64,000 nucleotides of DNA from Paracoccus limosus (GTDB lineage Bacteria > Pseudomonadota > Alphaproteobacteria > Rhodobacterales > Rhodobacteraceae), in assembly GCF_009711185.1 (NCBI RefSeq), contig NZ_WMIF01000001.1, positions 186,001 to 250,000 of the forward strand, written 5' to 3'. Shown here in pieces: positions 7,242 through 16,916 of the stretch. How positions within the stretch are numbered: position 1 is the stretch's first letter; each line of letters begins with the position of its first letter. The notes under the pieces are model-generated. The model was not told the origin of the DNA. It saw nothing but the letters and a program-made list of their open reading frames with translations, and did no database searches. Made by a program: the position numbers and the translations under genes.

Positions 7242-9935
7242 ATGCGCCTGATGAAACGCCTCGTGACCTGGCTGGCCGGACTGGCCGCCGTTCTGGTGCT
7301 GGTGCTGGCGGTCGGGGGCTATCTGCTGCTGCGCGCCTTTGTCGAACCCGACGAGGCCGCCTTTGGCAATGTCCGGGACGAGGCGAGTGTCGCGGGGCTG
7401 TCGGGCGATCATTTCACGGCCGCGGATGAGGCCTATTTCGCCGGCATGGACAAGGGGCTGTTGCTGCCCCCGGCGCCGGGGCAGGACTATCCGGCCGAGA
7501 TCCGCGAGGTTGCCACCGTGACCGGCCTGCCCCCCGAAGAGGTGCGAAAGGCGGCGATCCGGGGCCAGAACGCCTGGATTGTCTGGACTGGCGGCAATGA
7601 CCGGTTCTGGGATTTCGCGGCGGGCAATACGGTCGGCTCGTTCGACCTGCTCAAGACGGTCTCGTCGCACCCTTCGCAATATTATGGCCGCGACAACCGC
7701 TTTCGCTGGCTGGGGCTGATCAACGAGCCCTGCTTTACCCGCCCGACCGGCCCCGATGACCCCCATTTCGGGCTGTGGCTGGACCAGCGCGACGGCAATT
7801 GTCCGGCCGATCCCTTTGCCGATGCCGCGAAATATGCCGGCGTTGCTGCGGGCGCGCGGGGCAAGACGCAGCCGGTCGGTTCGTATTACGGCGAGCCTAC
7901 CGGCGTCGTCGGGCTGCGGCTGTTTCCCAACCCCGATTTCGATGCGGCGGCGCGCGCGCGCTGGGATCCGGTGCGCTATTACACCGACCCGGACTATTAC
8001 AACGACCGCAATCTGGTGCGGCCTTATCGCGTCGGCATGTCCTGTGCCTTTTGCCATGTCGGCCCGAACCCGATCAACCCGCCCAAGAACCCCGAGGCGC
8101 CGCGCTGGGACGAGCTGACCTCGAACCCGGGCGCGCAATATTTCTGGGTCGAGCGCATCTTTTTCTGGAACACCCGCCCGCGTGGCGCGCCGGGGCAGCC
8201 CGCCCCGAACGAGGCGAATTTCCTGTTCCAGCTTTTCCACACCAACCCGCCCGGCGCGCTGGATACCTCGCTGGTCTCGTCCGATTACATGAACAACCCC
8301 CGCACCATGAATGCGGTCTATGAGGTTGGCGCCCGGCTGGGCATTGCCGCGCAGCAGGGCATCGAACAGCTGCAGGGCGGTGAAAAGGACAACCGGCAGT
8401 TTCAGGACTATCCGCAGACCTCGGCCTTTGCCGGGCTTTATGACGCGGCCGAGGGGCGCGTCGCCTCGATGCGGGTGCTTAAGGATGGGGCGGATTCGGT
8501 GGGCGCGCTGGGGGCGCTGAACCGGGTCTATCTGAACATCGGCCTGTTTTCCGAAGAATGGCTGCTGCATTTCCGGCCCTTCCTGGGCGGGCAGAAGATC
8601 TCTCCGATCCGCATTGCCGATGCGCAGAAGAATTCGGCCTATTGGCAGGCGACGGAAAAGATGACGCCGGACATGGCGATCTTTTTTCTGGTGACGGCGC
8701 GGGCCGACCGGCTGGCCGATGCCCCCGGCGGTGCCGCGCGTCTGGCCGCGCGCGATCCCGCCGGGGTCGCGCGGGGCAGGGAGGTCTTTGCCGAGACCTG
8801 TGCCGCCTGCCATTCCTCGCGCCAGCCTCAGCCGCCGGCGGAATCCGGCGTCGATCAGGGCATCTGTGCGGGCGGCGGTTCCGGGCCGCATTACCGCGAA
8901 TGCTGGGACCGCTATCGCAGCTGGACGCTGAGCGACGATTACAAGGCGCGGATGCGTGCGTTGGCTGCCCAGCCCGATTTCATCGCCGGCAATTATTTCT
9001 CGACCGAGCGGCGGGTGCCGATCGACGTGCTGGGCACGAATGCCTGTTCGGCCCTCGCCACCAACGGGCTGCGCGGCGACATCTGGGACAATTTCACCTC
9101 GGACAGCTATAAATCGCTGCCGCCGCCCGGCCCGGTGACGGTGCAGCATCCGGTTTCGGGCGCCGCCTCCAGCTTTCAGCCGCTGGGCAGCGGGCGCGGT
9201 TATCTGCGGCCGGCCTCGCTGGTCAGCCTGTGGTCCAGCGCGCCCTATCTGTTGAACAATTCGGTCGGCTATGACGGGGGCTATGCCGCCGCCTACAAGG
9301 CCGGGGCGCCGGAAAGCTGCCCGGCGGCCGATGTCCACGACCCCGATCTGCCCTGTGTGGAAAACCGGCTTTACCAGTTCGACAAGTCGATCCGCCAGAT
9401 GCTCTGGCCCGAGACGCGGCGCAAGGACCATCTGACGACCGAGCCGGTGCCGGGCTATATCTATCGCCTTTCGGCCCCGGCCTGTCTGATGGTGCCCAAG
9501 GGTTTTGCCCCTGCCGCGATCCGAGACAATGCCCGGCTGCTGTCGCGCGTGGCGCCGTGGCTGGTGACGCCCGATGGCTCGGTGCGCATCGGTCCCTTCC
9601 CCAAGGATTTCCCGATCAATGCGCTGGTCAACACCCAGCTGCTGCCCGACAATGACCAGCCTGACATGCTGGCGCATCTTCTGCGCATGGCCAAGGCCTC
9701 GCCCAAGCTTCTGGGGGCGGTGCGCGAACTTGGCGGCCGCTGCACGCCGGCCGAGCTGGCCGATCCCGCCGTACAGGCCGATGCCGAACGCATCCTGCGC
9801 GAGACCGGGTTGGTCGATACGCTGGTCGGCCTGTCGAAATGCCCCGATTACGTCGTGAACAAGGGGCATGAATTCGGCGCCGATCTGGCTCCCGCCGACA
9901 AAGAGGCGCTTATCTCCTTCCTGATGGAGCTTTGA
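7242..9935 (+). CDS. large membrane-anchored di-haem cytochrome c, third of three
   Basis: 897 residues with an N-terminal hydrophobic segment (about 8-30) predicting export. Haem sites are CAFCH (268-272) and CAACH (520-524). The start at 7242 has GAGG 7 bases upstream. It is far longer than its two neighbours, with about 200 extra residues before the first haem site and a long C-terminal domain after the second, so it is not a simple third copy. The region around the first site (SCAFCHVGPNPINPPKNP) and the ALVNTQLLPDN stretch look like di-haem cytochromes found beside alcohol-oxidising systems. The stop is followed one base later by the next start, so translation is probably coupled. Confidence 0.8.
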   Translation: MRLMKRLVTWLAGLAAVLVLVLAVGGYLLLRAFVEPDEAAFGNVRDEASVAGLSGDHFTAADEAYFAGMDKGLLLPPAPGQDYPAEIREVATVTGLPPEEVRKAAIRGQNAWIVWTGGNDRFWDFAAGNTVGSFDLLKTVSSHPSQYYGRDNRFRWLGLINEPCFTRPTGPDDPHFGLWLDQRDGNCPADPFADAAKYAGVAAGARGKTQPVGSYYGEPTGVVGLRLFPNPDFDAAARARWDPVRYYTDPDYYNDRNLVRPYRVGMSCAFCHVGPNPINPPKNPEAPRWDELTSNPGAQYFWVERIFFWNTRPRGAPGQPAPNEANFLFQLFHTNPPGALDTSLVSSDYMNNPRTMNAVYEVGARLGIAAQQGIEQLQGGEKDNRQFQDYPQTSAFAGLYDAAEGRVASMRVLKDGADSVGALGALNRVYLNIGLFSEEWLLHFRPFLGGQKISPIRIADAQKNSAYWQATEKMTPDMAIFFLVTARADRLADAPGGAARLAARDPAGVARGREVFAETCAACHSSRQPQPPAESGVDQGICAGGGSGPHYRECWDRYRSWTLSDDYKARMRALAAQPDFIAGNYFSTERRVPIDVLGTNACSALATNGLRGDIWDNFTSDSYKSLPPPGPVTVQHPVSGAASSFQPLGSGRGYLRPASLVSLWSSAPYLLNNSVGYDGGYAAAYKAGAPESCPAADVHDPDLPCVENRLYQFDKSIRQMLWPETRRKDHLTTEPVPGYIYRLSAPACLMVPKGFAPAAIRDNARLLSRVAPWLVTPDGSVRIGPFPKDFPINALVNTQLLPDNDQPDMLAHLLRMAKASPKLLGAVRELGGRCTPAELADPAVQADAERILRETGLVDTLVGLSKCPDYVVNKGHEFGADLAPADKEALISFLMEL

Positions 9936-9936
9936 C

Positions 9937-11736
9937 ATGGCCGGCGGCGCGCCCGACTATATCGTCGTCGGTGCGGGGGCCGGTGGCGCGGTGGTGGCGG
10001 CGCGGCTGGCGCAATCGGGCCAGCGGGTGCTGGTGATCGAGGCCGGCGGCGATCCTTCGGCCGAGATTCAGGACGGCGCGCAGGACATGCCGGTGCGCGA
10101 TGCGATCCGGGTGCCGGCATTTCATGCCTTTGCCTCGGAACATCCCGATCTTTGCGCCGATTACTGGGTCAAGCATCACGACGACCCCGATCTGTGCCGC
10201 CGTGACTGGCGCTATGACCCCCAGCGCGGCGGCGTGCTTTATCCCCGCGCCAAGGGGCTGGGCGGCTGCACCACGCATCATGCGATGATCATGGTGCGGC
10301 CCAATGATTCCGACTGGAACCAGATCGCCGCCATTACTGGCGATGCGGGCTGGCGCGCCTCGGCCATGCAGCGGCATTTCGAGCGGATCGAATGCTGCCG
10401 CTATCGCTTTTTCCTGTGGCGCTGGCTGGCGCGGCTGACCGGGCTGAATCCGACCGGGCATGGCTGGTCCGGCTGGCAGACGACCGAGCGCGCCATCCCC
10501 ATGCGCGCCATTCTGGACCTGCCGCTGCGGTTGGCGCTGCGGCGCTCGATCAACAGCGCCACCGACGTGCTGGAGGGCGAGGGCGCGCGCTGGGAGACCT
10601 CGACGCTGGACCCGAACGACCGCCGCTGGTGGAACCGCGGCATCGCCGGGATAAGGGTGGCGCCCTTGGGCACCCGTCGCCACGCCCGGCATGGGCCGCG
10701 CGAACGGCTGCTCGACATCCACGAACGCCATCCCGACCGGCTGGAACTGCGGCTGCATTGCAAGGTGCTGCGCATCGAGATCCGCGATGGCCGCGCCCGG
10801 GGCGTGCTGATCCGCACCCGCGACGGCACCACCGAGCTGATCGAGGCCCGGCGCGAGGTCATCCTGGCTGCTGGCGCCTTTGGCACGCCGCATCTGCTGA
10901 TGCTGTCGGGCATCGGTCCCGCCGCGCATCTGGAAAGCCACGGCATTCGGTCGGTGCAGGATCTGCCCGGCGTCGGTGGCAATTTGCAGGACCGTTATGA
11001 AATCGGCGTCGTCAACCGGATGAAAAAGCCGTGGCGCGCCATGCGCGGCGTCGAATATACGCGCAAGGACCGGCATTATCGCATCTGGAAATGGTTTGGG
11101 CGCGGCAATTACGCCTCGAACGGGGTGCTGTTTTCGCTGGCGCTGCGCTCCGATCCCCGGCTGGCGGAAACGGATTTGCATTGCTTTGCACTGCTGGCGG
11201 ATTTTCGCGGCTATTATCAGGGATATTCCGAACGCATCCGGCGCGGCGATTATCTCAGCTGGGTGATCCTCAAGGCCTATGCCGCCAATCGCGCTGGCAG
11301 TGTGCGGCTGGCCGGCCCCGATCCCGATACCCAGCCCGAGATCCGCTGCCGCTCGTTTCAGGGGCCGGGCGGCGATGAGGATCTGGATGCCATGGTGCGT
11401 GCCATCCTCATCGTGCGGCGTCTGGGCGATTCCCTTGACGATCAGGTCGCCGCCGAGGAAGAGCCGGGCCGCCAGCGCAGTTCGGACGCCTCGCTGCGCG
11501 ACTATGTGCGCGACAATGCCTGGGGGCATCATGCCTGCGGCACCGCCGCCATGGGACCGCAGGACCAGGGGGGCGTACTGGATTCGCGCCTGCGCGTACA
11601 TGGGATCGCCGGGCTGCGGGTGGTCGATGCCTCGGCCTTTCCGCGCATTCCGGGTTATTTTCTGGCCATGGCCGTCTTCATGCTGGCCGAGCGCGCTGCC
11701 GAAATGATTGCCGAGGACGCCGTGACCCAGCCCTGA
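9937..11736 (+). CDS. GMC-family FAD-dependent oxidoreductase (alcohol dehydrogenase/oxidase type)
   Basis: 599 residues. The FAD Rossmann motif VVGAGAGGAVVAARLAQSG begins near residue 9 and ends in the ribose-binding acidic residue of VIEAGG. A GMC signature is visible as GAFGTPHLLMLSGIGP. The active-site histidine motif is GHHACGTAAMG near residue 531. The C-terminus reads VVDASAFPRIPGYF, where most GMC enzymes carry a second catalytic His or Asn in an N-x-x-x-P motif. No signal peptide or Tat motif is seen, so it appears cytoplasmic although the neighbouring cytochromes are periplasmic. By family it oxidises an alcohol and passes electrons to FAD. The substrate is unknown; the operon suggests a lipophilic alcohol. 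Confidence 0.85.
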   Translation: MAGGAPDYIVVGAGAGGAVVAARLAQSGQRVLVIEAGGDPSAEIQDGAQDMPVRDAIRVPAFHAFASEHPDLCADYWVKHHDDPDLCRRDWRYDPQRGGVLYPRAKGLGGCTTHHAMIMVRPNDSDWNQIAAITGDAGWRASAMQRHFERIECCRYRFFLWRWLARLTGLNPTGHGWSGWQTTERAIPMRAILDLPLRLALRRSINSATDVLEGEGARWETSTLDPNDRRWWNRGIAGIRVAPLGTRRHARHGPRERLLDIHERHPDRLELRLHCKVLRIEIRDGRARGVLIRTRDGTTELIEARREVILAAGAFGTPHLLMLSGIGPAAHLESHGIRSVQDLPGVGGNLQDRYEIGVVNRMKKPWRAMRGVEYTRKDRHYRIWKWFGRGNYASNGVLFSLALRSDPRLAETDLHCFALLADFRGYYQGYSERIRRGDYLSWVILKAYAANRAGSVRLAGPDPDTQPEIRCRSFQGPGGDEDLDAMVRAILIVRRLGDSLDDQVAAEEEPGRQRSSDASLRDYVRDNAWGHHACGTAAMGPQDQGGVLDSRLRVHGIAGLRVVDASAFPRIPGYFLAMAVFMLAERAAEMIAEDAVTQP

Positions 11737-11760
11737 CACCGTTGCAACTAGGAGATCCGC

Positions 11761-14736
11761 ATGTTCAGTGCCCCCGCCCCTGTGGGCGCCCGCTTCGTCA
11801 AGCGGCTGGTGCGCGGCTGGCGCCGTCTTGATGCGCGGTTCAACCGGCCCGCGCCGCGGGGGCGGCGCTGGTTCTGGGCGCTGCTGCTGCCGGCGGGCGT
11901 GGTCTGGTATATGCCGCTGCTGGCGCTGCTGTCGGTGATCGGCATGGCGCTGGGGCCGGCGCCGCGCATGGGCGGGCCGCAGATCCTGTTGCTGCTGCTG
12001 GGGGTGGCGGGGCTGGCGCTGGTGCATCTGCGCGCGATGCGCGACGGCGCGCCGGGTGCCGATCGGCTGGGACGGCTTTGCGCCGGCTATCTGATGGTGC
12101 TGCTGGCACTGGCGGCGGTTCTGGTGGCGCTGGCCGGGGCCGAGGCTTTTGGCGATCCGGGGCTGCAATTGCATGTCGGTGCAGCCATCGTTCTGGCCGT
12201 CACGCTGGGGCTGGCGCTGGCGGGCAGGCTGTCGCGCCGCATGCTGGGCACGGTGCCGCCCGGCGCGCTGGCGGCCACGCTGGCCGAGGTGGACCTGTTT
12301 TCCCCGCGCGAACGCTATACTCAGGTCGATGGCATCGTGCTGCCCACCGCGGCGCTGGTCGCGCTGACGCGCTATGGCGACCGTATCCTGCTGCCGGCGG
12401 CGCTGCTGATGCTGTTTCTGGACGAGCCGGCCCGCGACGTGCTGGGCCGGGGCTGGCAGGGCGAGCTATGGTTGCTGGGGGTGATCAGCCTGCTGACCTG
12501 GGCGCTGATGACGCTGGGCCTGATCCATGAGCGCCTGCTGGAGCTTCTGGAGACCGTCGGCCGCATCTTCTTTGTCGGGCCGCAGCGGCTGGTCAGCTGG
12601 CTGGTGATCGCGCTGGCCGGGCTGAGGCTGATGCAACTGCATTATGTCAATTACCTATTCGACGGCGGCGCCAGCGTGTTGGTGGTCTATGTGCTGCTGG
12701 CCTATGTCACCGCCTGTTTCTACGGCTTCTGGAGCGATCTTCTGCTGGCGCGGCGGATGCTGCCACTGTTGGCGGGCGGAGAGGGCGGCGGGCGCTATCA
12801 CTATCGCGTCTGTCTGGACCCCGCGACGCCTGACACCGGCGCCGATCCGGCAGCGGTCGGCACGGTCCGCCCCGCCTCATCGGTCATGACCGAGGGGCGC
12901 AGCCTTGCCCTGCATGGCGCCGGGCGGTTCAAGATCGAGGGGCTGCACAGCCCCGACTATGCCCAGCGTGAGGGCATCGAGCGGCGCGCGCTGGCCTTTC
13001 TGACCGCCCAGCAGCTGAGCTGCCGGCTGCGGACGGCTGCCGAGGAAAGCGACGGCACCACCTCGCTGGCGCTGGTGCGCGACGTGCAGCGGGCGGCGAT
13101 GATCTATCCGCCGCTGATGGCGATACTGGCCTTTGTCATTCTGGGGGTGCCGGCCTATGTCGGCATCGTCGATACGATCCAGCCCGCCGCGCTGGAGATC
13201 CGGCCCGCGCCCTCGGGCGGCAGCTATGATCTGGCGGCCGCGCTGGAGGGGCGCGAACATCCCGCATCCAGCTGTGAGCCCCCGGCGCCCGGTCAGCCGC
13301 GCATCGCGCTGGCGCTGTCGGGCGGCGGCACGCGGGCGGCGATGCACGGCTATGCGGTGCTGCGCGGGCTGGCGGCGGATGGGCAGATCTGCAACCTCGT
13401 CGCGGTCAGCGGTGTGTCGGGCGGGGCGGCGGCTCTGGGCTATTTCGCCGTGCATCAGGGTGCTTTGCGCACGCCACGGCTGGACGCCAAGGCCTGGGAC
13501 GCCTTTGGCAAGGCGATGACCGATCCCTTCATCGACGATGTGCTGGCCGCGCAAAGCAGCCTGCGCGTGTCCTATGGCCGCTTCAGCTGGCGCAACGATG
13601 TCTGTGGCGAAACCCCGCGCCCCTATGCGCGGGTCGAGGGCTGGTTCCCTCCGGCCCGCACCCGCAGCGGCACGATTCTGGCCGAGGATTTCGTCTGCAC
13701 CTTTGGCGCCGGCACGCTCGATCAACTGCCCTTTGCCGCCATCTTCAACGCGGCGCTGCTGGGCAGTTTCGATACCGGCACCACGCGCTGTCCCGATGCC
13801 GGCGGCCCGCTGGCTGCCCGCGCGCGGCGCTGCGACGCCTCGCTGGACGGCGGGCTGGCCGGCAAGCGACTGGCGCTGACCAACCTGCCGCTGTTGGGAT
13901 CGGGGGAAAAGGCCGGCCCCGGCGGACAGGCGAACTGGCTGCTGACGCTGAACCAACCGGGGATTTCGGCCGCGCGGGCGGCGGCGGTGTCGTCGAATTT
14001 TCCGCCGGTCTTTCCCGATACCGCCATCGATGTGACCGCCGATGGCCGGAACGGCCGCCGCTATTGGGTCACCGACGGCGGCGTGATCGAGAACCGGGGC
14101 CTGCCTACGCTGCTTCTGGCGCTGAACGATGCCGCCTCGGCCCCCGGCTTCACGCTGGCGGGGCCGCTGCATGTCATCGTCGCGGATGCCTCGGCGTTGG
14201 GTGGGGGCTATGCGGAAAGCCGGGGCTTCCGCTCGCTTACCAGCGCCGGATCGCAGCTGGCGCTGGCGCTGGAAACCCGGCTGGCCGATGCGCTGGTCGA
14301 AAAGCTGCGTCAGCAGGGCGAGCCGGTGTATTTTCACCGTCTGGCAATGCCGCCGACGCTGGTATCGGTCATCGGCACGCATTGGCGGCTGCCGGGGCGG
14401 GTGGTGATCGGTGATCCGCAACGGGATGGGCCCGGCCTGCTGGGATCGCTGCGCCGGGCCATGCGGGGCGGTAATGGCGGGCGCCACGCCCCGGACAGCG
14501 TCGCGCTGCGCGGGCCCGAGGTCGCGGCGCTGGTCGAATGTCTTTACAGCGCCAATACCGAGGGCATCTCGGGACTGGAGCCGGCCAAGACCGCCGCCGC
14601 GCTGGCGATCATGGCGAGGAAGGGCGACGATTGGAGCAACGGCGCCGCGTGGCGCAATCTGCACGGGCTCTTGGGCGGCAACCCGGAGGCGGGGCTTTGT
14701 GGCGGGCTGGGGCCGCCGCGCGACAGGGGGCGATAG
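11761..14736 (+). CDS. large membrane patatin-like acyl hydrolase
   Basis: 991 residues. The N-terminal half has many hydrophobic segments (roughly residues 38-75, 95-165, 195-300 and 450-475), followed by a patatin domain. Catalytic elements are SGGGTRAAMHGY (about 520-531), the GVSGG elbow with Ser553, and Asp772 in VTDGG. An AGGAGAT ribosome site lies just before the ATG. The size and membrane-embedded N-terminus differ strongly from ordinary patatins such as the protein at 614-1849. As last gene of the operon it may free acyl chains from membrane lipids for the upstream redox enzymes; that is inference. A lipid-transfer or signalling role cannot be excluded. Confidence 0.82.
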   Translation: MFSAPAPVGARFVKRLVRGWRRLDARFNRPAPRGRRWFWALLLPAGVVWYMPLLALLSVIGMALGPAPRMGGPQILLLLLGVAGLALVHLRAMRDGAPGADRLGRLCAGYLMVLLALAAVLVALAGAEAFGDPGLQLHVGAAIVLAVTLGLALAGRLSRRMLGTVPPGALAATLAEVDLFSPRERYTQVDGIVLPTAALVALTRYGDRILLPAALLMLFLDEPARDVLGRGWQGELWLLGVISLLTWALMTLGLIHERLLELLETVGRIFFVGPQRLVSWLVIALAGLRLMQLHYVNYLFDGGASVLVVYVLLAYVTACFYGFWSDLLLARRMLPLLAGGEGGGRYHYRVCLDPATPDTGADPAAVGTVRPASSVMTEGRSLALHGAGRFKIEGLHSPDYAQREGIERRALAFLTAQQLSCRLRTAAEESDGTTSLALVRDVQRAAMIYPPLMAILAFVILGVPAYVGIVDTIQPAALEIRPAPSGGSYDLAAALEGREHPASSCEPPAPGQPRIALALSGGGTRAAMHGYAVLRGLAADGQICNLVAVSGVSGGAAALGYFAVHQGALRTPRLDAKAWDAFGKAMTDPFIDDVLAAQSSLRVSYGRFSWRNDVCGETPRPYARVEGWFPPARTRSGTILAEDFVCTFGAGTLDQLPFAAIFNAALLGSFDTGTTRCPDAGGPLAARARRCDASLDGGLAGKRLALTNLPLLGSGEKAGPGGQANWLLTLNQPGISAARAAAVSSNFPPVFPDTAIDVTADGRNGRRYWVTDGGVIENRGLPTLLLALNDAASAPGFTLAGPLHVIVADASALGGGYAESRGFRSLTSAGSQLALALETRLADALVEKLRQQGEPVYFHRLAMPPTLVSVIGTHWRLPGRVVIGDPQRDGPGLLGSLRRAMRGGNGGRHAPDSVALRGPEVAALVECLYSANTEGISGLEPAKTAAALAIMARKGDDWSNGAAWRNLHGLLGGNPEAGLCGGLGPPRDRGR

Positions 14737-14903
14737 CGGTCGGGCCTGTCTTGGTGGCAGCGGCCGGCGCTGCCTAGCGCGGTCTGGCGGCTTGCGAGGT
14801 GGGGCTACCTTGCACAAAAGGCGAAATGGCTGCGTGGCCGGGTGGCCTTTCCCAAGCAAGCCCGCGGGATGCAGCGCGCCCGGTCACGCCCCATCCCGCA
14901 ACG

Positions 14904-14934
14904 AAAAACGCCGGCCCCAGAGGAGCCGGCGTTT
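14904..14934 (-). terminator. rho-independent terminator of rpsB-tsf
   Basis: A 10-bp perfect stem (14906-14915 with 14925-14934, AAACGCCGGC) with a 9-base loop is followed on the minus strand by a T run. It lies 20 bases after the tsf stop. Confidence 0.88.
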
Positions 14935-14954
14935 CAGGTCAAAGGCCGAAGGGA

Positions 14955-15866
14955 TCAGGCGCCGGCGAGGGTCTTGGCGACCTCGGCTGCGAAATCCTCT
15001 TCTTTCTTCTCGATGCCTTCGCCGACCACGACGCGGGCATAGCCGGTGATCTCGACGCCGGCTTCCTTGGCGGCCTGCTCGACGGTCAGGTCGGGGTTCA
15101 CCACGAAGGGCTGGCCCAGCAGGGTGTTCTCGGCGATGAATTTCTTCATCCGGCCCGGGATGATGTTGTTCTGGATCACGGCCTCGGGCTTCGGCTTGGC
15201 CGAAGAGGCGTTTTCTTCCAGAGCTTTGGCGGTCTGCACTTCCAGCTCGCGGGCCAGCAGCGCCGGGTCCAGCGTCGCTTCCGACAGCGAGACCGGGTTG
15301 GTCGCGGCGATATGCATCGCGAATTGCTTGCCGATGACCTGCGCCTTGTCGGCGTCACCTTTCAGCGCGACCAGCACGCCGATCTTGCCCATGCCTTCGG
15401 TGGCGGCGTTGTGGACATAGGTCACAACGGTGTCGCCTTCCAGAACGTGCATGCGGCGCAGGGTCAGGTTCTCGCCGATGCGGGCGATGGCGTCGGTCAC
15501 GACTTCCGAAACCGGCTTGCCGTTCAGATGCGTGGCTTTCAGCACCTCGACATCCTCGGCGGTGGTCAGCGCGACATTGGTGATCTCGCGAACCAGCTGC
15601 TGGAAGTCGGCGTTCTTGGCGACGAAGTCGGTTTCCGAGTTCAGCTCGACCGCAACACCACGGCCGGCGGTCACGGACACGCCCACCAGACCCTCGGCCG
15701 CGACGCGGTCGGCTTTCTTGGCGGCTTTGGCCAGACCCTTGGTGCGCAGCCAGTCGACGGCGGCTTCCATGTTGCCATCGGTTTCGGTCAGCGCTTTCTT
15801 GGCGTCCATCATGCCGGCGCCGGTCGATTCGCGCAGCTCTTTCACCATCGCAGCGGTGATAGCCAT
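14955..15866 (-). CDS. tsf: elongation factor Ts
   Basis: Guanine-nucleotide exchange factor that recycles EF-Tu in translation; cytoplasmic. 303 residues starting [20 protein letters not shown], with the N-terminal UBA-like module that contacts EF-Tu and the TDFVAKN motif of the core. The start at 15866 has AAGGAGAC 5 bases upstream; the longer frame upstream runs into the rpsB gene and is not used. It follows rpsB on the same strand by 91 bases, the usual bacterial order, and ends in a strong terminator. Confidence 0.97.
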   Translation of the reverse strand: MAITAAMVKELRESTGAGMMDAKKALTETDGNMEAAVDWLRTKGLAKAAKKADRVAAEGLVGVSVTAGRGVAVELNSETDFVAKNADFQQLVREITNVALTTAEDVEVLKATHLNGKPVSEVVTDAIARIGENLTLRRMHVLEGDTVVTYVHNAATEGMGKIGVLVALKGDADKAQVIGKQFAMHIAATNPVSLSEATLDPALLARELEVQTAKALEENASSAKPKPEAVIQNNIIPGRMKKFIAENTLLGQPFVVNPDLTVEQAAKEAGVEITGYARVVVGEGIEKKEEDFAAEVAKTLAGA

Positions 15867-15892
15867 CGGATGTCTCCTTGTTCTTGAATGCG

Positions 15893-15917
15893 TCAGGCGG
15901 GGCTTATCCCCGCCTGA
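15893..15917 (-). promoter_or_regulatory. perfect hairpin between rpsB and tsf
   Basis: TCAGGCGGGG at 15893-15902 pairs perfectly with CCCCGCCTGA at 15908-15917 across a 5-base loop. No T run follows on the minus strand. It may be a partial attenuator or an RNA-processing stem that sets the S2 to EF-Ts ratio. Confidence 0.6.
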
Positions 15918-15957
15918 TGACTGTTCGGTAAATGCCAGGCCCCGGGGGGCAGGCCGA

Positions 15958-16737
15958 TCAGGCGTCTGCGGCTTCTTCGGCGGTTTCGCCGGCCAGCTCT
16001 TCTTCGACCGAGGCTTCCAGAGCGCCGAGATCGACACCGGCAGCGCCCATCTGGGCGGTCATGCCGTCCAGAGCGGCGCGCGAGGCCAGGTCGCAATACA
16101 GCGAGATGGCGCGAGCGGCGTCGTCGTTGCCCGGGATGATGTAGTCAACGCCCTTGGGCGAGCAGTTGGTATCGACCACGGCGACGACCGGAATGCCAAG
16201 TTTCTTGGCTTCCAGGATGGCCAGGTCTTCCTTGTTGACGTCGATGACGAACAGCAGGTCGGGCAGGCCGCCCATTTCGCGGATGCCGCCCAGCGAGGCC
16301 TGCAGTTTGGCCTGCTCGCGTTCCATCTGCAGACGCTCTTTCTTGGTCAGGCCTTCAGCGCCCGAGCCCAGCGTCTCGTCAAGCGCTTTCAGGCGCTGGA
16401 TCGACTGCGAAACGGTTTTCCAGTTGGTCAGCGTGCCGCCCAGCCAACGGTGGTTCATGTAGTATTGCGCCGATTTCTCGGCGGCTTCGGCGATGGATTT
16501 CTGCGCCTGACGCTTGGTGCCGACGAACAGCACACGGCCGCCTTTGGCGACGGTGTCGCGCACGGCTTGCAGAGCGGCGTCCAGCATCGGGACGGTCTGC
16601 GTCAGGTCGAAAATGTGGATGCCGTTGCGTTCACCATAGATGAACTCGGCCATACGGGGGTTCCAGCGCTGGGTCTGGTGGCCGTAGTGAACGCCAGCTT
16701 CAAGAAGCTGACGCATGGAGAATTCGGGAAGCGCCAT
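15958..16737 (-). CDS. rpsB: 30S ribosomal protein S2
   Basis: Small-subunit ribosomal protein of 259 residues, starting [20 protein letters not shown], the typical S2 opening. Further S2 hallmarks are the TQRWNPRM stretch and [21 protein letters not shown] lies 7 bases before the ATG at 16737. The C-terminus is acidic ([14 protein letters not shown]), common in alphaproteobacterial S2. It is transcribed with tsf from a promoter predicted at 16852-16880, leaving a leader of about 108 bases that could carry autoregulatory structure. Confidence 0.97.
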   Translation of the reverse strand: MALPEFSMRQLLEAGVHYGHQTQRWNPRMAEFIYGERNGIHIFDLTQTVPMLDAALQAVRDTVAKGGRVLFVGTKRQAQKSIAEAAEKSAQYYMNHRWLGGTLTNWKTVSQSIQRLKALDETLGSGAEGLTKKERLQMEREQAKLQASLGGIREMGGLPDLLFVIDVNKEDLAILEAKKLGIPVVAVVDTNCSPKGVDYIIPGNDDAARAISLYCDLASRAALDGMTAQMGAAGVDLGALEASVEEELAGETAEEAADA

Positions 16738-16851
16738 TCCATGTTCCTTTCCGGTTTGCGCCTTGGCGGGGTTTTCAGGGCAATTGCCCCAACCGGTGGA
16801 CCTGCGAGGATTTCTCCCCCGAAGGCCCGACCCCACCTGTGAAGTGCGCGC

Positions 16852-16880
16852 GACATAGGCTGTTTTGCGGCGGAATGCAA
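16852..16880 (-). promoter_or_regulatory. predicted promoter of rpsB-tsf
   Basis: On the minus strand TTGCAT (16880-16875) and TATGTC (16857-16852) are separated by 17 bases, giving a start near 16845 and a leader of about 108 bases before rpsB. Confidence 0.55.
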
Positions 16881-16916
16881 GTCCCGATGCGCCAGGGCGG
16901 CGCGATCGGGTGGTCC

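Noticed and set aside
14756..14774. Hairpin GGCAGCG/CGCTGCC after the last gene of the unknown operon
   Set aside because: No T run follows, so I could not call it a terminator; termination there may be Rho-dependent.
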